The notes under the pieces are model-generated. The model was not told the origin of the DNA and did no database searches. It saw only the letters and a program-made list of their open reading frames with translations. From the NCBI GenBank assembly GCA_033297075.1, contig MU858218.1, positions 17,506-81,505 of the forward strand: DNA of 64,000 bases, read 5' to 3'. Positions within the stretch are counted from its first letter, which is position 1; every line of letters starts with the position of its first letter. Origin of the DNA: Rhypophila decipiens (Eukaryota > Ascomycota > Sordariomycetes > Sordariales > Naviculisporaceae). A program made the translations under genes and the position numbers. This document shows positions 1-12,125 of this stretch, piece after piece.

Positions 1-1
1 A

Positions 2-646
2 CAGTTTGGGTCTACTCAGCAGTCATATACACCCGCCCAATATGCTGGCGGACAGCAGCATCTTGCTCCACAGCAACGCTACCAGCAACAGTTGGGCACT
101 AGTTCCGTGGGCACCTCTTCTTACACGTCACATCAGTCGCCACAGTTTGGCACGTCGACCGCCAACAGCACTGGTTTCAATCCTCCCGATAGTAATTATC
201 GCACTACAACCCCTTCGATGAGCAACTCGTCCTATGTGCCACAACGTACCCAGTCCACTACACCATCGGCAACATCTGCCTATCGTGCCACTGGAGTTCA
301 TAATCTATCCCACCACTCTTCCTCGTTCGGCGCCAATCCCGGCGCTGGGCAACATCGATCAACGAGTGCCAGTCACCCTGTCAGTCAGAGCGTCCAGGGA
401 ATGACCAACGTCGGTTCCTTCTCTACAAGTACAGCAACGGACTGGGGTTTCCTTGACACAGCTAACCTAGACGCGACCGGAAACCAAGGGGCGTTGGGAT
501 TGAGCAATACTAACTATAATCTGAATCCGGGGAGCGTCAGGCCCCAGCAGAGCACCGGAACTTCGTTTTCTACAAATGCACTTGCAAACTTTGATGCCTC
601 CGGCTTAGGGGGAAATGATCGATACTATGGGGTCCAGCGAAGATAA
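2..646 (+). CDS. C-terminal part of a Gln/Ser/Thr-rich protein, 5' end outside the window
   Basis: The reading frame is open from base 2 to the TAA at 644-646, so the window holds only the last 214 codons of a longer gene. The visible protein is low in complexity and rich in Gln, Ser, Thr, Asn and Gly, with runs such as QQHLAPQQRYQQQ near the left edge. It has no membrane segment and no recognisable domain. It ends in the charged and aromatic residues NDRYYGVQRR. Such tails are common in fungal transcription regulators and RNA-binding proteins, but nothing here decides between them. I do not recognise the gene. The coding call rests on the long open frame with a uniform composition running up to a single stop. 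An in-frame ATG near base 92 is unlikely to be the true start, because the frame is open and compositionally identical before it. Confidence 0.7.
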   Translation, partial: QFGSTQQSYTPAQYAGGQQHLAPQQRYQQQLGTSSVGTSSYTSHQSPQFGTSTANSTGFNPPDSNYRTTTPSMSNSSYVPQRTQSTTPSATSAYRATGVHNLSHHSSSFGANPGAGQHRSTSASHPVSQSVQGMTNVGSFSTSTATDWGFLDTANLDATGNQGALGLSNTNYNLNPGSVRPQQSTGTSFSTNALANFDASGLGGNDRYYGVQRR

Positions 647-1701
647 GTCGGCATGTTTCGTATATATCATAAGGGCATTCAAAGTGGCCATGGGATGGCG
701 GGATGTCATTTGACGCTGTTCATTGAGAGCAACGATGTTCTGTTACGTAGTCACGATTTCGAAAGATAGCGTTAGCGATACATGAGTTACCACCATACCA
801 AAACCGCCTGCCTCTGCGGTATATTTCTCTCTGACATGTCTATTGTCCACTATGCCCATTGTGTTGTATAGATGTACGAATCGACTTATCTTGCCAATAC
901 TTAGAAGTGTCCAGATCAACGATTGTATCGTCGTCTCAACTGACGACGAAGTGTATATTACCTCACATCCGAATAGGGGTAAATAGTAGAACGGCCATTA
1001 CTTGGGAATGCCTGGAGGATCTCCAGAATATGGCGCCGACGTCTGGCGGTGGGACGATTATAAGGATGGTCGGCGAACATCTTCCGCAGAACATTCACAA
1101 TATTGAGCATTGATTAGCGCAGCCGATTCACGAAACACCCTACGCACGATACAGCCTCACCAGTCGAGTCCTCTGTCCACTGCGGAAGTTATATACAATG
1201 AGGACAGCAAACACGGTAGTTGTTGTCGTTCGTTTCCAAGACAGGCAAGAGATCGAGGTCTGCCATGTGGATCAGACAATGAATATTAGCAAGGTAATTA
1301 ATTATATGACGCGCTCACAAGAAACGGAGGTTTAGATAAAGTAGTGGAATAAATTTAATTTAAGTAGCCAATATCTCGGCCCATGTGCCAGTCTCTTAAC
1401 CGACCCGCTGCTAAATGACAAAATAGAAGAAAAAAAACTAGCTGCAATGTATGTAGCTAGTGGGAGGGAATAATAGGAACGCCTGCAAATGCTCTGAAAA
1501 ACTAGACATGAAGAGACATAAGAAAATTCAGATACAACAAAGAAAATAGGTTGGTATTAGCCCAGTGGTGATTTGTCCCTCACACGGTAGGTGTCACCCA
1601 ATTAGATTGGGTCTCAAAATGCTTCCCATCACTTGAAGCGACGAACTTCAAGCACCCCTCCGATTAGGAGAGGGAATAAATAAGATCAGAGGCGTTCCTC
1701 G
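647..1701. other. Intergenic, convergent 3' flanks
   Basis: This gap lies between the + strand Gln-rich gene and the - strand F-box gene, so it holds two 3' flanks. It is AT-rich around 1290-1560 with A-runs compatible with polyadenylation signals. I see no convincing coding frame or RNA gene. Confidence 0.6.
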
Positions 1702-3338
1702 TTATTCGAGAAAATCCTCCTCGATTGCCTCCAAGCTCGGCATCACCGACTCAGAGGCATTTGTCCCGTACCACCACTGGTCATCGTCCTCAAGACCATC
1801 TTCGCGGATCAAATCGGTGAATATTTGTGCATTACGTTTGATGTCCGCTGGGCGTTCGACGATTTTTCGATCGAGGATCATTGCTTCGGCGGTCTCTAGC
1901 CAAATCTTCTGCAGCACAGGCAGATCGGGAAGGAGCATCTTGAGCTGATCCCGCGACAGAGTGCTCATCGGCATGCCAGCCGATAAGCTGGTGTTGAAGA
2001 CCAGATTCTGGGATATGTGAAGATGGCCAGGGTTGGCATCACCAAAGGATCCCGGAAGAGGCGGCGGGCTCTCGGTTGCGACGACCTTGCCCAAGGCAGC
2101 CAGAGACTTCTTACGCTTCAGTCCTCCTAGCATGCCCCTTCTTCTCTTTGGTTCTGGCTCAACAGGGTCCCTGGCGATCATATTGTACCAATTATCGACC
2201 GCGGCTCGTCGGGTGTTGTAGCCTTTGACCTCCCAGATACGTTCTACCTGTCTCAGACCCCCAACGCACAGCATCGCGACGTGAACCTCGTCTGGCGGCT
2301 TTTCTCGAAGATAACCTCTGAGGGAACGTTCCACCCTCCCAACATAAGATGGGGGACGGAGTCTCCTGCAAAATGATGAAATAACCAATGGGAACGCTTC
2401 GTGCACCCGGAGCAAAGTTCGATCGTCGTACATGTTCATGATCTCGGTCTCGATCGGGTTTGTTGTATAAGGCTCTTTGAGTAACCCTTTTCCGTTCCTC
2501 TCGGACAGGTATTTAAGGTGGAGGTCGCGGTAGGTCTCAAAAAAGTGAAAGACGGTGAACAAGACGGGTATGAGCCGCCGCCTCATTCGTTCTCTCTGTG
2601 GAGCAAAGTCTCTCTTCTTCTCCTCGGTATCCCTCAAAAATAGTTCTTTCGATATCCATTCACACATTAAATAGGATAGCTTAGCAGCCACATGCAGTCG
2701 ATGCCAGATCCCGCAAAGATAATGTAAGCTCAAACTCGACCCTTCGGGGACCGGGTATAGACGTTTCGCATATGCTGGCACGTGGTGGTCAAGATGATAT
2801 CGTGCGATGGGCGCTTCGTTCAGGGAGACTAATGCATGCATCGACCTTGACGCTAGCCTCATGTTGAGGATGTCCGACAGTGGTAGTGATGCAATGATTT
2901 CCACTTGCAGTTCGTTGGGCAAGTCGTAGAACAGCTGGTCAAAGGGGCGACTGTGAGGAAGGGCGGGTTAGTATGGGAGACGTCCTAAGAAACGATAAAG
3001 GCGGCTTACCTTCGCTTTGCTACCTGCTCTGTTGATGACGGTATCCGAACAACATGTTCGGGACTGGATGACGGAACAGTTTTGTGATGGAACTTGGATC
3101 TGAAACTAAGAAATCCCTTCTTGTCTCCCCTTTTCTGCTCGTTCGATTTGACAGGTACTTCGTTGGCTTCGGGCGGAATGACTCCTCGGAGCGGAAGAAT
3201 AAATGGTGATTGAGTTTGTGTCGAGGTACCACTTGACGGCCCCGCCTGGGCCACGGCTTGTGGTCCATTAGAATGAGAGCGATTGAGTTTTTCTAGATAG
3301 CGTTCCGAGCCGAACTCGGTCATATGGAGGTGATCCAT
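1702..3338 (-). CDS. F-box domain protein
   Basis: Two exons, complement(join(1702..2950,3010..3338)), give 525 residues. Splicing at GTAAG (3009) and CACAG (2951) joins VAKRS to RPFDQLFYDLPNELQVEI with phase kept. Residues of about 115-160 form an F-box: LPNELQVEIIASLPLSDI, then NMRLASRSMHAL. Known F-box proteins bind Skp1 and recruit substrates to SCF ubiquitin ligases. The rest matches the pattern of fungal F-box proteins without LRR or WD40 repeats, so the substrate cannot be inferred. A basic stretch (EPKRRRGMLGGLKRKKS) may be a nuclear signal, and the C-terminus is acidic. The start was taken as the first ATG in the exon 1 frame; frames further upstream have no ATG. The gene is transcribed away from the long gene-poor region. 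Confidence 0.88.
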
Positions 3339-5711
3339 GATATGGGCTGGTAACCGGCAACGGGCCGGGCGGCCTAAACTGTGTCTCGCTCTACACAGAA
3401 GCAGACCATGCGATATCAACAAGATGTTGCTTTAAATATCAGGACGCGGCCAACGGGTTTATCGGGCGGCGAATATCGACGAAGAGCTTCCGGGGCTCAC
3501 TCATCGTGGAACATTTGTCCAAGTGCGTGAGAGTAGATGATTCAAAAAGGCAAGGCGGGTAATCTCCAAATAAAACCGTGGTCGAAGAGAAGGGGCTCGC
3601 TATGTCTAAGCAAGACGGTGTATATCGCTGCGAAGTGAGCCTTTGAATGGAACCAATCCTCCCAAGCCACCAGATTCCAGCAACACAAACGCTGTCGAGA
3701 GTCGGGAGTCTCGCGATGCCTATTGATTTCAACGTCGATTGTAATCCGGGGTTAATTGACGGTCGCAAGCGAGAGGATCAACTGTAAGCGACAGAACGGG
3801 ATAATAGCGATAATCCCACGAGCGGAGGTGAAGAGACGGAGCAGTCGGAGAGTGTAATTTGATCGCTTTCGAAACGATGTCGAGTTGAAGGTTCCGAGAG
3901 GAGAGGAAAAGGCCGGAGTGGGAGCAATGCGGCGTACCGCGTCCCCAAGCAAATGGCGGCGGTGCGGCGTGGGCAATGTCAAAGGGTAAGAAACATTGAA
4001 GGAAAGAAGGGGGGCCTCGACAAAACGGGATGCGATGGAATGGAATGCGGGAATGGAAGGGATGGACGGGGCCTCAGGCTTGTTGGAAGGGTGGTGGGGC
4101 GCTATGGTTATGGGAGGGAAATGGAAGGCGTGCCCGACGCGCAAGATCCTGGGACGATCCGAGCCCAGAACAAGCCAGTGGGAAAATTATCGCTTTTTCC
4201 CCTCGACGGACTCTTACAACACCCTCAAGTTGCTGGAATCGACGGACAAAGCCGAATGGACCAATGAATTAGGCAGGTTTTCAAAAGTTAAAACAGAAGA
4301 AGCCTTTTCGGGGTATGAGCAAGTGTGATGCGTGGGTGTACGGTTTTCTGTGCGTTTGCTGGTGTGCAACCTTCCAGGCTGTTGGAGTCCTTAGACGCGA
4401 TGGGAAGCAACCAAAAAGGAGAATAAAGAGAGTCGCAGTGAAAAAGGCGGAAGGGCGAACGTAGAATGGCCTCTCGGTGAACAGCAAACGGACAAAGCTT
4501 TTCGAAAGGAGTTACCGTCGTCTACGATGTACGGGGAAAAGTATCGCACTGCAATGGGTGGTCGCCGTTACGGGAGGGCGAATGGCGTCCAAAATGTGTT
4601 CCTGGTTCGGCCCGGAGGTGGTGAACGTGGACAGCAAATCTCGACCAAAGATGGGAGGGTGCGACTTTGGCGATGTTCAATGGATGGGCCACGGCGTTAT
4701 GGCCGGCGTAATAGTGGAGAGATGCTGGAGTCGGGCCATGCTCACAGGCAAATTGAGCCACCCAGGCCACTTCCCGAAGCCAGGGTGGGACACAGTGACA
4801 GGAGAGGAACCAGCAGGGCCCCAGAAAAAGTACACAGCCCGGCCGAGGACCCGCGAGTGGGGTACGATGATTTCATGGGGATGTGGGGGACTAGCAAGGT
4901 ACCTCCCTATCATCGGCCCTAGTCCGCCATGTCCTTCCTGGCCATCCCCTATTACCCACGTTTCATTGTGTGCAACAGTGTGTGCAATGTTCACCCCCCC
5001 AAAAACGCTCAGCTACCCTGACATGCCCCGTCCGAATCGGGCCTGTTCGCCCAGTGCTTGCTCGCAGCGATCTGATGGCTAGGTACCAGAAACCGTTACG
5101 CCACACTAGTCTAGATAGCCGGCAATTTGCTCGGGCTTTTCAGATCCGGCGAAATACCAGCGCAAAGAATTGCCCGCCAAACCCAACCTTAACATTGCCA
5201 GAGTATCTGGTACCTAGCCGGAGAGACTGACTTGGCATTACACTGCAGGCTTGGGTGCACGTCGCAATTTAGCCGCAGCCAATCAATGAGATTTAAAAAC
5301 ACCGAAGAGATGAGACTGTCACCTGTGAGTGAGAACTGCATCGCTCAATTGACCCATCTTGGACTTTTTCCCAGATTGTGGGATTATTCATCAGCAACAA
5401 AACCAACAAGAGAAAGGGGGATATTGTGCCTCAGGCCAAATCAATGAGTGATGGTATATGTCGTCACACAGACACTATAATACACACATGCAAAATACCA
5501 CGGCGACCCAAAGAGAGATCAGGTTGGGATAATAAGCATGGACGATGATTAATGTGTCTAGAGGCACTACTGACAGTATTCAAAAAGGATAGAACTTCCA
5601 CATTGTCATCTTCAATGTAAACCGCTCTTAGACTTTGATAGTATCTGGCTTGTCATTATGCAGACCAAATCATGACGACCAAGCGCTCCAAGTTACCTCC
5701 GGGATGGGTGG

Positions 5712-6420
5712 TTACTCCTCATTACAGAATTCCATGGATTCTCGGATAGACGTCGAGATTAGAGCAAGGTCCTGAACCGAGACAGGTGCATCATGTAGGA
5801 TCTCTCCTGTCGCTCTTTGTAATGCCCGGCATTCCTGTAGGTTCCCTCGATCAATCACTATAGCTGCACAATATGGGATCGTCAGTTCGTCACCATATAA
5901 CCTCATCTCACTCTCTCTCCCACATTCAAGGTTGGTCGGTTCCTACAGCTTTTCTTGTTTTGGTTACAGTCTCACAGTAGCAGAATGCTCGGCTCCGAGG
6001 CGGCGCCTCTGTCGAAGTGCACAGGAAACGTTTGGGCAGCCGTGATACCTCCGTCCAGTCCTTGGGCAGTATTTGCGACGAGGCGGTGCGACGGCACCTC
6101 TCGGTAGTTGATTTCCTGGTTGTCTCGCTCGGGATGGTGATCTATCTTCCCTAAACCGCCACAGGCATCGCCAATGAAGGACTCTATCCGCCATCCAGCC
6201 AGCCTTTCCTCTTGCTGTTAGGTCGCTTTGGTCGTTTCTATATCTCGCGAATCTCACAACCAATCGCCCAGGCGAAGCATGGTATACGAAAAAAGGCAGC
6301 CACCGGTGCCTAGGCTCCTTCGACAAGACCTTCCAGACCGTGAATCCTTGGTATGAGCGTCGAAGAAGAGGGTCACCCTATGGATATCGCACTCCACCAC
6401 TCCTTACCTGCACAACAACC
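5712..6420 (-). pseudogene. Possible decayed or lineage-specific spliced gene
   Basis: On the minus strand a protein-like stretch (around RSYQGFTVWKVL) runs down to about 6165, then continues only after a frame change as FIGDACGGLGKIDHHPER and beyond, with balanced composition. Near the 3' end there is a well-formed 48-nt intron (5864-5911; GTGAGA donor, CTGAC branch, TGTGCAG acceptor). It joins LECGRE to TIVIDRGNLQECRALQ and ends in EFCNEE with a TAA at 5712-5714. I cannot build one continuous frame and do not recognise the family. It could be a pseudogene, a gene with unusual introns, or chance. Confidence is low. Confidence 0.25.
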
Positions 6421-7643
6421 GTACAGGTAATAAAGCAAAATCCCCGAGCCGCGTAATTTAGCCGTTGTGCTCAGCGACGATATCAATCCTGCCAACACGG
6501 TTAATAAGTAGGGCAACTGTCCCCGCCGTAGCGAGCTCGGTCTTCAAGAGTTAAAGTCAAATGTCTTGCCGGCCCTACTCCGGCTATTTTGAGACTTTGA
6601 CACCCACACGGCCACACCTTCCCCTTCACCGCTGACTTCCCGCTCATCATCAAGTTCCCAACAGGCAGGGACGAGACATTGGTGATTGGCTCCTGTTGGC
6701 CCCCACGGAAACCGATTGACAATGACACAGCAGGAGACGAGGGTGTATTTTCGGACGAGTTCGGTTCTTAAAGGCATCCCCATCTTGCCTTCAGAAGCCT
6801 CACCCCGGTAGCCCAGCCTGGTTGTCTTGTTGGTGGTTTCCACGACGCTTGACCCAAAGTTGGGTGCTCCTGGGCTGCCAGGAGCAGTGTTGGCCCGAAC
6901 TGCTCCGTGGTCCCTCATCATGATTCAAGAAGCATACTGGTCTTATCAACCCTCTTCTTTCTCCACCGCCTCATCCGTCGCCGCCCGTATTTTCTCATTT
7001 GTGCAATTCGGAGATGCCACTCGCTAAACATCTCCAGCCGGTGGCTCAGGGACCATATGTCGAGAATGTTGCTGGGCATTTGTCCGCCGTCAGTCAGCGC
7101 GTGGATGATGTCGAGGGCAAGCCTTTACTCCGGCCGAAAACACCATCCAATACATGTCGACGAGGAGCCTTTGGCCGTTACTGGGAAGTTACCGGCCCAG
7201 TTGACGGGCAGCCTTCTCCTCCCCTCTGTGGTCGCGATTTGGGTTGGCCAGTTTCTATGCACCTCTTCCTTTGAAGCCCCCCAAAAACCCTCGGGGAGCG
7301 GACGTCTCCTGCTCTCGCCAGGTTGCTTGTTGACAGACTTGATGCACCACTACCAGCGTGTGAAGGCCGCTCGACCCGCAGATCCCCCGCTCAGTCTTGT
7401 CATCCGTTGTCGAAATATTTGGTATCAACGCCCCGGTTGCAGACACGCGTTGCCTCTTGCCCGGCAATTCTTCACGATTGCGACCACAACCGCGGGATGG
7501 ATGACCAAATAAGTCCAGGTCTATATTCAAGGCAAGACCTTTTATCTGGCCCCCGAGATCGACACCAGGTGTTGATTGATATTGGATACCCGATGAGAGG
7601 TACGAGAGATCACTGCGGAAGTGGGAGTCAGACAAGCACCTGA

Positions 7644-7659
7644 GGGGGGGGGGGGGGGG
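7644..7659. repeat. Poly-G homopolymer run (16 bp)
   Basis: Sixteen consecutive G on the + strand in non-coding DNA. Such runs are prone to slippage and to sequencing error, so the exact length may not be reliable. Confidence 0.9.
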
Positions 7660-8399
7660 TTGCGTATCGAGGGAAGGAGTGGCACACAACGAGGTTCTCA
7701 TTACGGAGTCTGGTCCTGCCGTGAGGAGCGCTGCTCTCATACTCGAAGGACTCTCTCGCCTGTGGGTGTTATGGATATAGGCCCACCGGGTGTGCGTCAA
7801 CATATGGAGTCACTGGATTTGACAGGCTGTTCCATCGCTGCTTGTTTCCGGCATCTTCTCTTTCCTGACAAGCAGCGAAGCTCACCGATGCCAAAAGCAA
7901 TTGATGTGGAACCTCGACCTTATCTCGAACCTCGATCAGGTTTGGTGCCAAGCGGCCAATCAAATCCTCACATGGTGGATCACGTGAAGGGATAGCACGG
8001 CGAAGGCAATACATCATCGGGGTACCTAGTGTATTGAGAAGATATCATACAAAGCAACGCGTAATTCGGGAGGCTCACCGTTACCTGGACTGGGGGAGTT
8101 CGCTCCATGGCCTGGCCGGCAATCAGAGCCATTTCGCAATCGCATTACCGCAATAACAGAGAACTCCCCGACGATGCGAAGTGACCTTGGACACAACCCA
8201 CAGCATATTCTGTATATGAGCGGTTCGTCATGAGGTGGACCGTGGGAAGACCAAGTGGATCTGCCCAGGTGCTGGCGTTCAGCTGTCTTGCAAGCGGACT
8301 GACGAATGCCCATGAACAGGTGCAGGCCGAATCATCATCCAGTATGGACTACGGCCTTTGCGCACAACGATAAACAAAGACACTCGTCAGCACCTATAG

Positions 8400-8612
8400 A
8401 CAAGTGTAGCTGGTGCCGGGAGAGAGCAGAAGCATGTTTGCGGTGTCTCCCAATACTACATCATCAATGGGGACGAACTGCGAGATAGATATTATGCCAC
8501 TCCTGGAACTTCTGCGTCGGCACGTGGCTGGGAAGGTAGCTCGAGTGGAGAGTGGGAGCTTGACGGGCGATCTTATGCAGTGAGCAAATATATCGAGACC
8601 TCGGAGGGTTGA
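8400..8612 (+). pseudogene. Protein-like fragment, possibly lectin-repeat remnant
   Basis: A 70-codon open stretch on the + strand, bounded by stops, encodes YYIINGDELRDRYY, followed by RGWEGSSSGEWELDGRSYAV and then a stop at 8610-8612. The rhythm of short aromatic, Gly and Trp-rich strands resembles a single blade of fungal fucose-lectin-type beta-propellers, but this is a resemblance only. No ATG, flanking exon or further repeat was found, so if it is real it is a remnant. Confidence 0.15.
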
Positions 8613-9846
8613 GCTACTAGTGTATCTAGACTTGTTCCTCTGTTCTTGACCTTTGTGACACCGCTGGAGTCAAGTGCCTCTGACGGTGCATTTGTGTTGT
8701 GGATGAGCATCTCGACATCACAAGTTGCGTGGGTACTCCGTACCAGCCATGTGGTTGGCTCAATGTGGTTACATTTATTCTGCACAGGGGCATCCCGCAA
8801 AACACAGCATTCTTGGGGATTTTCCTATTTTTAGAAAGAACGTGCCCCTCCTCTATTTTAGTGTAGGGCAGGTACATATCCGTATGGAGTCTCTGTACTG
8901 CGAACTAGAACTAATCCTTAGCTTCCCCCCAGGTGTTGCTAGTTTCCAGGTCGAACTTCAAAGAGACGTGCGGTCGGCGCTGAGTATACGGATATACCAG
9001 ACATATCGGCCCCAAGTTGGCGGGCATTGTGGCTAATAAACAAGGTAAATAAATAGAACCCTGACACCGTGGTCCCCGCGAGCATGCTCCAGACAGTTAC
9101 AGATAAAGACATCAAACATGATTTTGTCAGCGCCTGTCAAGTTCTCATTGTCACAAAGCCCCTAATTGTTAGCCTCTGGTGGGGTGGCCATTCAAAGGTC
9201 CAGCAATGGCGATCGTTCTTGTGCTTAAAATGGCTCTAGTGTAGCTAGGGGTGTCAGATCGTCCATTCTTTCTGTGTGTCTCCGTCAATGTGGGCTCATT
9301 GACATTCATCAGTGAGCTAGTTCTTGTTACTCGTTTCTTACGAATTACGGGGCTATCCTATCAGAAGATGGCGTTGAGCTTTCACGGGCAGTTCTAGAGC
9401 TTCCAAGGTGGAGGAACACCACCAACGCTTGTCTTGGCCTGTGAACGACCCCTCCTACTACTTTTGGGGCTCCTTGGTTGCATGGCATTGCTGATGCTCC
9501 CATGAGTTCGCTTGGTTCCTTTCAAGCATTGATTCACTCATGCATTCTATTGGTTTTATCGGTTTCCACCTCTAGGTTTCCCTCTTCTTTCGGTATTGTA
9601 CTGGGAACCAGATCTGCTGGATCATCCGCCGGCTGGTAACTGGTATCATGAACCTCAGCTTGGTGTGAAGGAAGTCCCGATTTGACTAATACTGATATGA
9701 CAGGACAGCAAGTTACTCGGCGGGCTTTCGGATCTTCCGGTCATGTATTGACTTGCGCATGATGTCCTCCAAGTTCACAACTGAGAAATGAACGATACGA
9801 CATAATACCTCTTTTCGTGACAACGGCCGGTCTCCATCGATTTCAG

Positions 9847-9860
9847 CCCCCCCCCCCCCC
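9847..9860. repeat. Poly-C homopolymer run (14 bp)
   Basis: Fourteen consecutive C on the + strand in the same gene-poor region as the poly-G run. The length may be uncertain for the same reason. Confidence 0.9.
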
Positions 9861-11015
9861 TCTCGCCGTCAGCATCCCGCTCAATAATGCAGCCCTTGCC
9901 TTTACATGTGCAGACTATTGTAGTGGTAGACCACAGGGTGAGAAGGTACCTTACCTCGATAGTTTCACTGCACATCTTCATGCTGCTTCCCGCTGCTCCA
10001 CGCAAGATGGGTAGCGTACATCCGTGGCATGAAGCCGTCAAAATGGTATAAATCTTGTACCGGTACCGCTCCTGCTGCTTTTCCCTTCCCCGGATACCAC
10101 TTTCCAGGCGGCTTACATGTACACATATACTGCCCCTTCCTCATATCTACTCTCTGTCTACTCTACTTTCTCCTATCTGGAAGCGGGGAGCGGTTTCTGA
10201 CACCTGGAACCCAAAGCTCTTCCCGGCTTCCTTCCTCATCTCATAACTCGTTGGCCTCACTGGTAGCCGAATTGCTCGTCATTCACACCGAATCCACACG
10301 TGGATTGTCCAGACTTCATTGTTTCTACCCACAACACTGATAATCATCTCGCCTCAAGCTTCCAAGCTTTGCTACTCTGCCCCCACTAGGAAGATTTAAA
10401 AAAAAGTGTCGGTACCTGCCCGTCCCCTGCGTGGGTACATCGGTACGTATCACCAGGTGCTCTCGGGCATTGGCAGCTTCTTGCTTGTTATTTCATTGGC
10501 CCTTTTTCTTTTTCTGTCTTTTTTTCTCCTTGAACCCCGCGATGCCCTTCATTCTATAATCATAAAGCTAGACCCTTGTGTTTCTTATTTTCACTTCCCA
10601 CTTTCCCATCAAGACCTGTATCCTGAGATTCCTGAGATTCCTGACAGTCAACAGCGCGGCTAGGTTCTCTGTCGCCCCATCGCCTCCAAGTTATAGACCA
10701 CGGTTCACTCCCATGGTTTATATTAGCCTGCATACCTTGGCTGTCCTGTCTACCACGCCGAGCGGTCTCGCCTGGCCATAGCCTGTCTGGTCTCCCGCCT
10801 ATCCGACCCCTCCTCGCAACTCAGTCTCCCCACCTGTCTTCATCTGCCGCTTAGGCGTGTTTTACTGAAGCTGGCTTGCCGTCCCATTTCTCGACGAGAA
10901 GATAGCTTTCTATAACCAGCTCACCCGTACTTGACTCCGGCGGTCTGAGAACCGCGAACCCCTCCGGGGCTCGACTTGCTGCTCCTGTCCCTCACCCCGG
11001 CTGCTGTATTACACC

Positions 11016-12125
11016 ATGGCGCCTGAAGGTCCAGAGCTCCCCGAGCAGCTGAATGTGGTCGAGACGCCAACGTCTCCCTCCTCGGAGCTTGCGCTTTCGA
11101 GATTCGAGTTCGAGACGGGCAAAGGAAACGAAGGCACAAAGATCCTCATGATCGAATGGGATGCGTCCGTTTTCGGACGGTCATCGGCAGGTGCAGCGAA
11201 GGATGGCGTGGATGCGAAAAAGGAGTCAAGCAGTGACTGGGACATACTGTGGGAAGGAAAGGGCGATGTGCTTCCCATCCGCGACACGGAGAGCGACCCA
11301 AGCCTCAACACCCGACGACTCTATTTTCTGCTCCCGCCCGGCTCTACTGTGCCTCCCCTCATCACTATTGCACCCAAGGGAGGCGCCGCCGTCCCTAATG
11401 GCACGGTGCTGCGCACCAAACCTCTCCCTGCGATATTTCCCGCTGAGCTTGGTGGTGGACGAGAGGCAGGTCAGCGTGGAGTGCTACATACGATATGGGC
11501 GAAGAAACGCCTTGCCGAGCTGCAAGCCGAGATTACCGAGGAGATGAAAGCCAACGGCGAGAGCGTGGGGCTTGAGATGGCAATGCAGGAGCGCCAGCGG
11601 ATAGTCGACCACTTCGGCCTCGCCCCAGGACAGGATATCCCCAAGCCCACGAGGTTGCATATTCCTCAAGCTTCTGTCGGGCCCGCCAGCCCGCGAAGCC
11701 CGATCGGTGGTAAACTTGGTGAGAAGCTAAGGGGCCTTAAGTTGGCGACGAGTCCATCCGAGCTCGCTGCCGCTACCCAAGGTACGTTGTTATGATGACC
11801 CCCGCAGAAAGTCAAGCCCGTGTGTTGATGATATGACCGTTCGATAGCCTCGAAAAGTGCACATCCACGTACCCAGACCTTGACGACAAACCTACCCGCA
11901 AATCCCGCAGGCATGGCAGTCTCGGCCCTACCGAATCTCGGCGGCCGCTTGCTGGCCAAAGATGCCGGAACCGGAGGTGTTGCTTCGTTAGATGCCATTG
12001 TTGGGAGCGGATTACCCCGTACCACGAGAGACGGAGGGGATGACACGACAGAGGAAGATTTATTTGCACTTCCCATGAGCCCACGGAGCCCGGAAATGAA
12101 GCGGAGCCCGTTCAGTTTGCTATGA
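11016..12125 (+). CDS. Conserved-looking fungal protein of unknown function
   Basis: Two exons, join(11016..11781,11848..12125), give 347 residues. The intron has a GTACG donor and a GATAG acceptor, and joining it keeps phase (ATQ-A-SKSAHPRTQTLTTNLPANP). The N-terminal 150 residues look folded, with FEFETGKGNEGTKILMIEWD and YFLLPPGSTVPPLITI. A charged helical stretch follows (LHTIWAKKRLAELQAEITEEMKANG), then a Ser/Pro-rich tail with repeated SPRSP-like motifs that could be proline-directed kinase sites, ending SPFSLL. There is no signal peptide or membrane segment. I do not recognise a named family. The long pyrimidine-rich leader upstream and the exact reading-frame continuity support a real gene. 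Its 3' end converges on VPS37. Confidence 0.85.

Larger units (their letters stand above)
3339..11015. other. 7.7-kb gene-poor region
   Basis: I find no intact gene here. There is a G-run at 7644-7659, a C-run at 9847-9860, a TACTCCGTA nonamer at 8734-8742, and two protein-like fragments at 5712-6420 (-) and 8400-8612 (+) listed separately. Many short open frames overlap each other on both strands without codon bias or recognisable domains. The last kilobase (about 10050-11015) is strongly pyrimidine-rich on the + strand, as is usual for promoters and 5' leaders of filamentous fungal genes, and probably serves the gene starting at 11016. Confidence 0.55.

Noticed and set aside
3752..4328. Overlapping 104-130-codon frames on both strands upstream of the F-box gene
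   Set aside because: CT/GA-rich leader sequence keeps several frames open by chance; no ATG context or domain.
4477..5082. 201-codon open frame on the + strand
   Set aside because: Starts on GTG, has no domain or steady composition, overlaps frames of similar length on both strands, and shows no splice context.
6907..7803. 201-codon (+) and 182-codon (-) frames with some hydrophobic stretches
   Set aside because: A short stretch (GSLLLPSVVAIWVGQFL) looks membrane-like, but no flanking transporter motifs or exons could be assembled.
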